Below, piece by piece: positions 1 to 7,114 of a stretch of DNA of 52,207 nucleotides (within the stretch, counting starts at the first letter, position 1; every line of letters begins with the position of its first letter). Source of the DNA: Coriobacteriales bacterium (GTDB lineage Bacteria; Actinomycetota; Coriobacteriia; Coriobacteriales; UBA8131). Both the position numbers and the translations under genes were made by a program. Under the pieces are notes generated by a model. It ran no database searches. It worked only from the letters and a program-made list of their open reading frames with translations, and was not told the origin of the DNA. The stretch spans positions 1 through 52,207 of the forward strand of contig JAITOC010000057.1 of assembly GCA_031290175.1 (NCBI GenBank), in the 5' to 3' direction.

Positions 1-101
1 CTCTTCCCATACTGCGGTGCGACTTTGTCCCAAAAGGCCGCCTGGTTGGGGAGCGCACGCAAGCGCTGCATCTTCTCCCATTTGGCATTCCAGTCAATCA
101 T
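1..101 (-). CDS. Probable SAM-dependent methyltransferase, 5' end only
   Basis: The reading frame opens with ATG at 101 on the minus strand and runs off the left edge of the window without a stop, giving about 33 residues that begin MIDWNAKWEKMQ. The stretch AAFWDKVAPQYGK resembles the N-terminal lead-in of class I SAM-dependent methyltransferases (FWDxxAxxYG), which precedes the SAM-binding motif I. That motif lies outside the window, so the function rests on a short N-terminal match only. No strong ribosome binding site is seen; a weak purine run (GAAAGAG) lies upstream. It is transcribed in the same direction as the flavin reductase upstream, from which it is separated by a strong hairpin. 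Confidence 0.5.
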   Translation of the reverse strand, partial: MIDWNAKWEKMQRLRALPNQAAFWDKVAPQYGK

Positions 102-178
102 GGCGCTCTTTCATGTTGTTTCATGTTGAGGTCTTGGAATTGTACCATGCGTGGGCTTCCGGGGAGCAGGAGATGAGA

Positions 179-224
179 CGCAATACAGGGCTCGACTCAC
201 GCTTGAGACGAGCCCTGTATTGCG
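179..224 (-). terminator. Long perfect hairpin downstream of the flavin reductase gene
   Basis: Two 16-nt arms, 179-194 (CGCAATACAGGGCTCG) and 209-224, are exactly complementary. The 14-nt loop can pair further through CTCA and TGAG. It lies 15 nt beyond the stop of the flavin reductase gene, so a terminator or 3'-end stabilising hairpin is the natural reading. There is no clear U tract on either side, so Rho-independent termination is inferred rather than shown. Confidence 0.6.
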
Positions 225-239
225 GGGAATTGCTGCTTC

Positions 240-1907
240 CTAGCTCAAGCCCAGAGCCTTTCTGACGCCGATGTAGCTCATCACGGCTCCGGCACCAACA
301 GTCATGCCAGCTCCACAGTACTGGCCACCGGAGATACTGGCGGTGCAGTTACCTACGGCGTACAGATGGGGGATGACCTCATCCTTTGTCGTAAGCACCT
401 GAGCAAACTCATTGGTTCTGAGACCGCCGTTGGTACCGCATGTGCCAGGTACATACAGCGCCGCATAGAAGGGCGCTGTTGCAACAGGTGCAAGCACGGG
501 GTTGGCGAGTTCTGTTGCATAGGGATGATAGGCACCGATGGCGCGGTCGACCTCCTTCTCCCCACGATGGAAGGCGGGGTCGAAGCCTTGTTCCGCGCTT
601 GCGTTGAAGGTTGCGACCTCATCCTCAAGAGCTGCTGCATCGATGCCAAAGTGCTCGGCAATCTGTGCCAGAGAGTCAGCCTTGAAGAGGATGGAGGGCA
701 GATCTTCATTGACCTTTGCTCCGCCAGGCAGGCCACTGACTGCATACTTGCTGTCACAGATGAAGACGGCTGGAGTATTGAGATACGCAAGCGTGCCAGT
801 ATCGTAGTTGCCAAACGCCCGGTTGAACACCGCATAAGCGGAGGACTCATTGGCAAAACGACGACCCTGTTTGTTGACGATAATGCTTCCGGCGCCACTG
901 CGGTAGATGCCCCAATCTGGCCACATCATGTTATAGACAGCGGGCGCAGCAGGGTCAAAGACATCGATAAAGCTGGGAAGTCCCCAGTTGGTGTCCATAT
1001 TGGCCAATTGTGCGCCTATCGCCTGACCCATGGCATGACCGTCGCCCGTGTTGGTCTGAACCGCATTGCTCACGTAGATGGGAATCGATTGGAAGGCGGC
1101 AACCATCTCGGGGTTGTGGTCAAAGCCTCCTGTACCCAACACAACGCAGGTGCTCGCCTTGATGTTAAACGCCTTTCCACTACTTTGCGCCTCCACGCCA
1201 ATGACTGCTCCGGTCTCGTCCTGGACAAGTGCGGTTGCGGGGGTCTCCAGCATAATCTCAACACCAAGACCTGTGAGTTCTTCCTGCAAAGTCAGCCACT
1301 CCTGCGCGCCGCCGCCCGCGAAGTCAACCTGACGACCGTGCGAACGATAGCCCTGATATGGCTCATAGTAATCCTTGAATCCGGCACCGGGCGTACCCGA
1401 TCCCCATTCCCAACCAAAGGTGTCGCGTGTCCACTCGAGCAAGGCGTTTCCGTTATCGATATAGGCCTCCATGGCTTTGATGTTGCCGCGATCAGCAGCG
1501 CAGAGCTTCATGTAGGCGAGGGCTTCTTCACGCGTGTCATTCATACCCACCGCCTGACCAGTATAGGACAAGGGGATCCAAAGCGTACCCCCCGAGGTAC
1601 CCGAGGTGCCACCCCAGATTACGCTCTTCTCGATAACGAGGACATTCTCTGCGCCATTGCCTTTTGCAACCAGTGCGGCATAGGCAGCCGTTCCTGAGCC
1701 TACCACCAGTACGTCAACTTCTTTGTCCCAGGCGATGTTTGCGCCCGATGACCCCTGCGGCGCAGCACCGCCCTCAGCGTCCTTGCCGGAGCCTGGTGAA
1801 CAGGCCGCGAGGATTCCCAGCCCTACGGCTCCAAGTCCAGCAACTGCCGAGCCTCTTAGAAAATCCTTCCTGCTGATAGCACTCTGCTCGCTGTGTAGGT
1901 CGCCCAT
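240..1907 (-). CDS. Tat-exported FAD-dependent reductase/dehydrogenase lipoprotein (fumarate reductase / ketosteroid dehydrogenase superfamily)
   Basis: About 555 residues. The start at 1907 is chosen over the upstream ATG at 1955 because AAGGAGAAGCT directly precedes it. The N-terminus carries a Tat-like signal (SRKDFLRG, with RK in place of RR) followed by a hydrophobic stretch and a lipobox LAAC, so the protein should be exported folded and tethered to the outer face of the membrane. A Rossmann dinucleotide-binding motif (VVGSGTAAYAA) and the segment GGTSGTSGGTLWIP mark the FAD_binding_2 family. The C-terminal YCGAGMTVGAGAV completes the FAD site. No CxxCH haem motif or FMN-binding domain is present, so electrons must come from a separate partner. 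The substrate cannot be read from the sequence. Paralogues of this type are very numerous in Eggerthellaceae and reduce diverse organic acceptors. A divergent LuxR-type regulator is adjacent. Confidence 0.85.
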   Translation of the reverse strand: MGDLHSEQSAISRKDFLRGSAVAGLGAVGLGILAACSPGSGKDAEGGAAPQGSSGANIAWDKEVDVLVVGSGTAAYAALVAKGNGAENVLVIEKSVIWGGTSGTSGGTLWIPLSYTGQAVGMNDTREEALAYMKLCAADRGNIKAMEAYIDNGNALLEWTRDTFGWEWGSGTPGAGFKDYYEPYQGYRSHGRQVDFAGGGAQEWLTLQEELTGLGVEIMLETPATALVQDETGAVIGVEAQSSGKAFNIKASTCVVLGTGGFDHNPEMVAAFQSIPIYVSNAVQTNTGDGHAMGQAIGAQLANMDTNWGLPSFIDVFDPAAPAVYNMMWPDWGIYRSGAGSIIVNKQGRRFANESSAYAVFNRAFGNYDTGTLAYLNTPAVFICDSKYAVSGLPGGAKVNEDLPSILFKADSLAQIAEHFGIDAAALEDEVATFNASAEQGFDPAFHRGEKEVDRAIGAYHPYATELANPVLAPVATAPFYAALYVPGTCGTNGGLRTNEFAQVLTTKDEVIPHLYAVGNCTASISGGQYCGAGMTVGAGAVMSYIGVRKALGLS

Positions 1908-2119
1908 AGCTTCTCCTTTTCTGCTGTTTCTTCCAGTCCTGTGCGCGAAAGACAAGACCGCATGTCAGGCTCACCATAGTGGACTCAGGCGCAGGAGGAA
2001 ATCCGCTTTTTCTTGGTATCTTTGGCCTGAGCCTTGTCACTACTTTTGGATGATGTCAAAGGGAGCGCGAGACAAGTGGTACACTCTCCACTGCGTTTTA
2101 CAAAGAGACGGAAGGGCGT

Positions 2120-3601
2120 TTGTTGGGGAAACCAATTCAGGATACAGCGATCACGCTCTGCGCCTGTGTGGCGTTCATTGCCTGCAGCGTGTGGTTTTAC
2201 CTCGTAGGCTACAGTTCTTCGTTTGAGGGTTCTGCAAAAATACTCATCCTTGGCATCAGCCCTGAGCGTATGCTGTTCTTTCTCGCGGTGATAACCGCCG
2301 GTGTGCTTATGGCCTTGCTACGCCGTCGCGTGCAACGCAACAGCAACCTCATATCCGCCATCGTCTATACCCTGCTGCTCATGGGCACACTCGTCTTCGG
2401 TCTCGCTGGTTATCAGGTACTGGTAAACGCAACAGTGCTCGCGTGTATCACCACGGTGCTGATGGGTTTTGGCTATGGGTGGACACTCACGATACTGTGG
2501 CTGATGTTGGTTCGTTTTGACAGTCTCTGGCGTATCGCGGTCGTGGTTGTGGGCTCATCGGCTCTGGCTCTCCTGATCCTTGCCGCAATCCATTATTTCA
2601 CCGACGATGCCGCTCAGGTAATCCTCTCGGTACTCATGGTACTACTGCTCATCGCTTGCATCCTCGTTCTGCAACGTAAGCTTGCTGTATGGGGCGCCTC
2701 CAAAGAAAAGATGGTGCAAGCTGCTGCACAGCCGTCGGTGGTACCGGTTGCGCAAGGTGAATACCCGTCCCTCAATAACGAGCAGCGTTATCATTTGTTG
2801 CAGCTCATGGCCATGTGCATCATTGTGATTGCCCTGCGCGACACCAACTCTGGTGGTCTTTGGGGAGGCGTGCGTGGAGATTTGCAAATTGTCGATCTCG
2901 CCGCATTTGCGCCTACCTTGGCTACCGCAGCCCTGTTCTTGGCCGTAAGCCTTTTTATGTTCCGCTTTCATACCCGCTCTGAGCGTAATCAGCGCCTGCA
3001 GTTGCCTTATCTGCTGCTGGTTGCCTTATTCCTTGCGTTGAGTTTGTTGCAGACGAACTTTGGCTCAACGCTCTCCTATACGGTGTTCTCCTCGGCAACC
3101 GAGTACATCAGTCTGGCGATATTCAGTTTTACCATTGCCAGCACGGCGCGCAGGCTGCCCTATCCGCCCTTGCTCACAATAGGCGCTGCGGTTGCATTCA
3201 ACCATTTGATTGCACTCGTCTGGATGGTCTTCTTTGAAGACATCGGCCTGATGGCAAGCTTCGTGTTTTCCTGCCTCTGCTATCTGCTGGTTCTGCTCAT
3301 GGCCTTCATGGGCTGGAAGGGCATCATTAAAGGGGCGAATACCACATCGGAGAGCAACGACATCTATGCCTCTCTGCTGCACCGCTGTAAAGAGCTTGCA
3401 GACGATAAGGGGCTCACCCAACGCGAGACCGAGGTTCTGATCCTCCTTGCACAGGGTCGCAGCATGCCCTTTATACAAAGCGAGCTCCATCTCTCAGAAG
3501 GCACCGTGAAGACCCACGTGAAACATATCTACGCCAAGCTCGACATCCACACAAAGCAGGAACTGCTCGATTTTATGGGCGCTCCTCTGCGCCAGGCGTA
3601 A
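2120..3601 (+). CDS. LuxR-family transcriptional regulator with 12-TM N-terminal domain
   Basis: 493 residues from a TTG start at 2120 (a second TTG follows immediately), with GGAAGGG just upstream; the exact start is uncertain. The first ~400 residues form a series of about twelve hydrophobic segments, and the last ~65 form a LuxR-type helix-turn-helix (LTQRETEVLILLAQGRS ... LSEGTVKTHVKHIYAKL). This architecture, a membrane sensor of unknown ligand fused to a LuxR HTH, is common in Eggerthellaceae next to genes for exported flavin reductases. It is divergent from such a gene here (212 nt between starts). The likely role is control of that gene in response to its substrate; this is inference from position. 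No phosphoreceiver domain is present. Confidence 0.85.
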   Translation: MLGKPIQDTAITLCACVAFIACSVWFYLVGYSSSFEGSAKILILGISPERMLFFLAVITAGVLMALLRRRVQRNSNLISAIVYTLLLMGTLVFGLAGYQVLVNATVLACITTVLMGFGYGWTLTILWLMLVRFDSLWRIAVVVVGSSALALLILAAIHYFTDDAAQVILSVLMVLLLIACILVLQRKLAVWGASKEKMVQAAAQPSVVPVAQGEYPSLNNEQRYHLLQLMAMCIIVIALRDTNSGGLWGGVRGDLQIVDLAAFAPTLATAALFLAVSLFMFRFHTRSERNQRLQLPYLLLVALFLALSLLQTNFGSTLSYTVFSSATEYISLAIFSFTIASTARRLPYPPLLTIGAAVAFNHLIALVWMVFFEDIGLMASFVFSCLCYLLVLLMAFMGWKGIIKGANTTSESNDIYASLLHRCKELADDKGLTQRETEVLILLAQGRSMPFIQSELHLSEGTVKTHVKHIYAKLDIHTKQELLDFMGAPLRQA

Positions 3602-3797
3602 GCAATCAGGCAATACGAACAGCAGCTCTCAGTGTGCGTGATACCTGATGTACGGCGTGGGCAGGTAGCTGGTATCGCCATCGTAGTAATTGCTTGCATA
3701 GAGAAAGCTGGCTCCCTTGCAGGTAGCAGTCTTTCTTGAGGATGATGGGGTTTTCCACGGCTACAGCCATGCGTGGCACCCGCGCTCATAGAGTTTG
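3602..3797. other. Intergenic stretch with a possible frameshifted gene remnant
   Basis: No intact gene fits here. On the minus strand one frame gives MAVAVENPIILKKDCYLQG and, after a one-base shift near 3705-3720, another frame continues ASFLYASNYYDGDTSYLP and ends at a stop at 3629. Together they look like the C-terminal end of a decayed protein. I do not recognise the family. The alternative is chance open frames. Confidence 0.3.
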
Positions 3798-3866
3798 ACG
3801 CAAAAACCCCTCGCGGGTTCGAATCCACGAGGAGTTGATGTTGTTGGTAGCCCGTACGGGATTCGA
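3798..3866 (-). repeat. Duplicated 3' end of tRNA-Glu plus terminator (distal copy)
   Basis: Sixty-nine bases that match 3956-4024 with one mismatch. The copy contains the last 21-22 nt of the tRNA-Glu gene (T-arm 3' side, acceptor strand and CCA), the spacer, and the terminator hairpin, whose stem carries the single change (GAGGAGTT in place of GAGGGGTT). It cannot form a tRNA. Between the copies lie 89 nt with repeated CGCTTCGCTC motifs and a perfect hairpin. Confidence 0.85.
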
Positions 3867-3930
3867 CAATCGCTCGCTTCGCTCACGCTTGTAGACCTCA
3901 CTCGCTTCGCTCGCTCGGACGTTTTTGCTA

Positions 3931-3951
3931 AAACGTGCCGCGGGCACGTTT
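3931..3951. repeat. Perfect 9-bp hairpin in the insert beside tRNA-Glu
   Basis: Arms AAACGTGCC (3931-3939) and GGCACGTTT (3943-3951) flank a 3-nt loop. The layout, nine base pairs beginning AAAC and ending CC with a 3-nt loop, is the same as in the insert after the tmRNA gene at 28666-28686. It could be a terminator, but its presence between two copies of an RNA gene 3' end suggests part of a small repeat element. Confidence 0.6.
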
Positions 3952-3957
3952 CTTAAC

Positions 3958-3994
3958 GCAAAAACCCCTCGCGGGTTCGAATCCACGAGGGGTT
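3958..3994 (-). terminator. Rho-independent terminator of tRNA-Glu
   Basis: On the minus strand, arms 3986-3994 and 3963-3971 (AACCCCTCG with CGAGGGGTT) form a 9-bp stem followed by TTTTTGCG. It starts 9 nt past the encoded CCA of tRNA-Glu. A second copy with one stem mismatch lies at 3800-3836. Confidence 0.8.
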
Positions 3995-4002
3995 GATGTT
4001 GT

Positions 4003-4080
4003 TGGTAGCCCGTACGGGATTCGAACCCGTGAATCTCCGCCTTGAGAGGGCGGTGTCCTAGGCCGCTAGACGAACGGGCC
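4003..4080 (-). tRNA. tRNA-Glu (anticodon CUC)
   Basis: Seventy-eight nt with the CCA end encoded (4003-4005). The acceptor GGCCCGU pairs with ACGGGCU. The anticodon stem CCGCC/GGCGG holds the loop CUCUCAA, which gives anticodon CUC and decodes GAG. The T-arm contains GGGTTCGAATCCC. It lies 97 nt downstream of tRNA-Gln on the same strand and may share its transcript. Confidence 0.95.
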
Positions 4081-4177
4081 ATGCCTAGTGCGCAGATTTC
4101 GCGCGACGCTCAAATAACTTTCCTTGCTGCCTCATCCTGGCTGAAGTGAAAGAAGCGAGCAGCTCCTTCCCGGCTTC

Positions 4178-4251
4178 TGGCTGGGATGGAAGGAGTTGAA
4201 CCCTCACTGACGGAACCAGAATCCGCTGTCCTACCATTAGACGACATCCCA
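4178..4251 (-). tRNA. tRNA-Gln (anticodon CUG)
   Basis: Seventy-four nt with encoded CCA (4178-4180) and discriminator G. The acceptor TGGGATG pairs with CATCCCA. The anticodon stem GCGGA/UCCGU holds loop UUCUGGU, which gives CUG and decodes CAG. The T-loop sequence is GGTTCAACTCC. Confidence 0.95.
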
Positions 4252-4381
4252 GTGACAAGCTTTCGCGATGCCCTGTTTGAGCGCAAACCGTAATGTTACC
4301 GAACCTGAGCCTCAAGTGCAATACAAAGCTTGCAGGCGATTTGATGATTCGGTCGATTTGACGCCATTTTGACACTTTTTG

Positions 4382-5410
4382 TCAAAATGACTCGAGGAAA
4401 AGATCGAGTGAGTCTCCATAAGAGATGTCGTTGACCCGGGAGGTCGCGAACACGCTGGCCGCCAACAGGACAAGGGACGCAAACACAACAATCACCAAAG
4501 CACGGAGCGCCGATCCGACGATGAGTCTGATTCGTGTGGGAAGACTCCGTTTTGGAGCGCGTGGAAACTCATGGTAAATATGTATCTGCTTGCCTGAGGC
4601 CATGGTCACAATCTGGTTCTCATCAGAAAATGTGCCCAGCACGAGAGGAGCTGGCGATCTCTCTCTTCCCATTGAGTCATGTTCGGGGTCACTCTGCTGT
4701 AGTATCCGGTCAGCCTCAAGCCCAAGCGCCTCGCTCTTGAGCTCCTCGTTCTGCAGGCTGAGCTCAAGTAGTTCAGTTATGCGTTCGGCAAGTTCCTGCT
4801 CAAGGGTGAACTTCTCCTCAAGCGCACGCTCAAGTTCTGCACCGAGATTCTCCGTTGTTCCACTTACTTTTTCAAGGTCGTCGATCAGCTCTTCGCGGCT
4901 TAATGCGTCGAGCTTGACACGTTCACGGGTGTTCTCCAGCACGGCGCGGAGCAGTTCGTTGTCTTCCTTCTGTGTTTTCAGGGATTCCGAGAGGTCGCGC
5001 AGCAGTTCATCCCGCTGCTCGATCTTCACGTTCAGATCGAGCAGGTTTTCATCGCGATGATGTATCTCTTCTTGAAGCCTGGCTGCTTCTGCCAGCGCGG
5101 TCGAATAAGCTGTCGATGACTCGACCGCGCTTTCTGCTTGCGTTTCAATCGCAGGGGCATCATCCTGTGCTTCAGCTTCGTTGTCTGCGGCATGCTCGAC
5201 GCCCTGAAAGCCATGGTCATCGAGAAACTCCTTGGCGGCAAAGATGTCATCAGCGCATGCCAACTCCCTACCCAGACCAACATGGCGTTTGTCCGGATAG
5301 ATGAGAACATTTCCCACACGGTACGTGTTTGAAGCGCCTTCGGGGAGCAGCAGATCCTGCGCAGTAATCTCGTAGAGATACAGATCCTTGTATCTACCGC
5401 GCCCGATCAA
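4382..5410 (-). CDS. Coiled-coil protein with C-terminal membrane anchor, unknown function
   Basis: 342 residues from a TTG start at 5410. An in-frame TGA lies 21 nt upstream and no other good start is near; the ribosome binding site is weak. Residues ~1-75 form a small globular region I do not recognise. An acidic/alanine-rich stretch follows, then a long Leu/Glu/Lys-rich coiled coil (about residues 105-235). The C-terminus has one strong hydrophobic segment (LVIVVFASLVLLAASVFA) preceded by basic residues, so the bulk should be cytoplasmic with a tail anchor. It starts 37 nt after the small RHH-like gene on the same strand, probably in one operon. No function is assigned. Confidence 0.7.
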   Translation of the reverse strand: MIGRGRYKDLYLYEITAQDLLLPEGASNTYRVGNVLIYPDKRHVGLGRELACADDIFAAKEFLDDHGFQGVEHAADNEAEAQDDAPAIETQAESAVESSTAYSTALAEAARLQEEIHHRDENLLDLNVKIEQRDELLRDLSESLKTQKEDNELLRAVLENTRERVKLDALSREELIDDLEKVSGTTENLGAELERALEEKFTLEQELAERITELLELSLQNEELKSEALGLEADRILQQSDPEHDSMGRERSPAPLVLGTFSDENQIVTMASGKQIHIYHEFPRAPKRSLPTRIRLIVGSALRALVIVVFASLVLLAASVFATSRVNDISYGDSLDLFLESF

Positions 5411-5447
5411 GGTAGCTCTGCTTATCTCTGCTCAGTTGAGTGAGAGC

Positions 5448-5675
5448 TCACGAAAGTCCGAGGTATTGATCAAGAGCCTCGCGGATCATATCTGAAGAAC
5501 TTGTTGGATGGATACCGTGGATCTTGTTGTAGGCAGACTTCTCGAGCAGCAGCACGTATTGATCTGCGTAGATGTAGAATCCCTTGTACACTGTTGGGCG
5601 CTCAACACCCTTTTCATTCTTTAGCGCTTTCGTGAGTGCTGATTCGTTCGTCGGTTTTGCAGTTGCTTTTGCCAT
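5448..5675 (-). CDS. Small ribbon-helix-helix-like protein
   Basis: 75 residues from ATG 5675, which is preceded by AAGGGGG at a good distance; two upstream in-frame ATGs (5693, 5729) lack this. The basic N-terminus (MAKATAKPTNESALTKALK) is followed by a predicted strand (TVYKGFYIYADQYVLLLEKSA) and a C-terminal helix pair ending SSSDMIREALDQYLGL. That ending is reminiscent of the DMIREALxxYL tail of CopG/Arc-type ribbon-helix-helix DNA-binding proteins. Such proteins act as dimers on short palindromes as plasmid, partition or antitoxin regulators. The assignment is by pattern only. No toxin gene is adjacent; its neighbour is the coiled-coil membrane protein downstream. Confidence 0.55.
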   Translation of the reverse strand: MAKATAKPTNESALTKALKNEKGVERPTVYKGFYIYADQYVLLLEKSAYNKIHGIHPTSSSDMIREALDQYLGLS

Positions 5676-5722
5676 ATGCGCAACCCCCTTCATAAATAAT
5701 TGAACTTTTTTCCTAAAACCTA

Positions 5723-5753
5723 TTGACAACCGAGTACTGCTCTATGCTAGCAT
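5723..5753 (+). promoter_or_regulatory. Candidate promoter of the surface operon
   Basis: A consensus -35 TTGACA (5723-5728) is followed after 19 nt by TAGCAT (5748-5753), within an AT-rich stretch. It lies about 65 nt before the ATG of the first gene of the operon. The spacing is longer than the usual 17, so the exact -10 is uncertain. Confidence 0.4.
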
Positions 5754-5818
5754 AATAAAGCATCAGGGGGAATACTTTTTTTGTAGATATTTTATGAAAA
5801 TGTATGGAGGGATGATGA

Positions 5819-7114
5819 ATGAGACCAAAAAAGGTCGTTTTTCGGCACCGGTTACAGCTATCTGATGCAAGGGTACATCTTTGTGAGCGCTTCTTCTTGT
5901 CATTCATTTTGACTTTTGCATCGGTGCTCTTCTGCTCCATGGTCTCAGTGTTCAGTGGTTTGATCCCCTGGGAAGTTCAGGTTGCCTACGGGTTGGACAA
6001 GATAGACAGGGAGTATACCTACGATGCCGCAGGAGCCCCTCCGCAAGTAGAGCAGATGGTCACCGATGAGGCCGGAAGCCACTACAAGCTCGTAGCCACC
6101 AGCGAGCCGATTCCCGCAGATGGCTTTATCCACGAGATGGTCTTCACTTTTACGCAGATACGAGCCATTACTGCTGAACAACAAGCACAGGGGGAGGCTG
6201 CGCTGCGTGCCCAATTTGAACCCCGAGTGCTTATTGACGAAGACGATTATCGGGGTTCCATTCCGTTTGTCTCGCTCAATTCGGAGCCGTTTTGGCGCTC
6301 GGTTGAACGGGTGGTTGATAGGCAGTCCACCTACAAGGGTCTCCCCAGCGAGGACATCATACAGTTGCCCGAATATGCCGATTTTCTCGTCACAAGCGAC
6401 GAATCCGTGGATGCAAGCACGACAAAGAGCTTACGACGTGCTGGCGTTGTCTGGAAAACAACGGGCTATGCGGAGGATGGGCGGCCAAACGAGTTTGCCG
6501 CAACCGTCACCTATCGAGGTGTCGAGCGCGATCTGGTTGCCGATTATTATCTGGTCACCGCTCACTATGAAGGCGTCGTACCCGCGCGCGCCCAGATGGT
6601 GACCATTGTTGCAACCTATGAATTGCAGGTCGAGCCAGAGGTTGTGCGCGCCGCAGCGGTTCCGCCGCGTGAGTCGGCCAGCCTGCCCGCTGTCAATATC
6701 CCCCTTGATGCTCCTGCGGCTCCCTTCCCCTGGTTTATGCTCGGTCTTGCAGCCATGGTGAGTCTGCTTGGTCTGCTCATCTTGCTCTACTTTCTCCTGC
6801 GCAACAACGCCCAGCTCATTGAGACCTCTGTGGAGGGGCCAAGTCGCGTGTTGTTGCGCAAGCGTCTGAGGCTGAACGACGGTGAGGCACTCTTTCCGAT
6901 TCCCGCTGAACTTGAGCTCTTTGCTGCGGGTACTGCGCACAGGATTGTTCTGAGCGAGCGCCTTGCAAAGCGCGAAGGGATGCTGGTCGTGCACTGGGGT
7001 GACCTGCGGCTTTTGCTAACGCGTCTGTCGCGTGAGGTGGATTTGGCAGAGGATTTGGTCAGTGCCGCAACACCAGAGGTGTTGTCTGAAGGGGGGTTGA
7101 CCAAAGATGCATGA
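5819..7114 (+). CDS. Membrane protein with exposed domain, homologous to the C-terminal third of the 44-49 kb surface protein
   Basis: 431 residues; ATG 5819 has GGAGG eight bases upstream. A hydrophobic segment near residues 25-49 is a signal peptide or first membrane anchor. Residues ~50-300 form an exposed region. A strong TM (FPWFMLGLAAMVSLLGLLIL) at ~303-327 precedes a basic cytoplasmic tail of ~100 residues. The exposed region shares an ordered set of motifs with residues ~1385-1600 of the 1690-residue protein at 44171-49243: REYTYDAAG / VEYRYLEGE, LVATSEP / LVSQTEP, the FTQIRAITAE region, AGVVWKTTGY / AGVAYEVTSY, ATVTYRG / ATLVFRG and IVATYELQVEP / IVATYEPVDL. I know no named family. 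First gene of a four-gene operon (overlaps the next by 8 nt). Likely role: a membrane partner or presenter of the adhesin. Confidence 0.75.
   Translation: MRPKKVVFRHRLQLSDARVHLCERFFLSFILTFASVLFCSMVSVFSGLIPWEVQVAYGLDKIDREYTYDAAGAPPQVEQMVTDEAGSHYKLVATSEPIPADGFIHEMVFTFTQIRAITAEQQAQGEAALRAQFEPRVLIDEDDYRGSIPFVSLNSEPFWRSVERVVDRQSTYKGLPSEDIIQLPEYADFLVTSDESVDASTTKSLRRAGVVWKTTGYAEDGRPNEFAATVTYRGVERDLVADYYLVTAHYEGVVPARAQMVTIVATYELQVEPEVVRAAAVPPRESASLPAVNIPLDAPAAPFPWFMLGLAAMVSLLGLLILLYFLLRNNAQLIETSVEGPSRVLLRKRLRLNDGEALFPIPAELELFAAGTAHRIVLSERLAKREGMLVVHWGDLRLLLTRLSREVDLAEDLVSAATPEVLSEGGLTKDA

Noticed and set aside
366-1697. 443-residue open frame opposite the flavin reductase gene
   Set aside because: It is antisense to a well-supported gene, has no family features and no ribosome binding site; long antisense frames are expected at this GC content.
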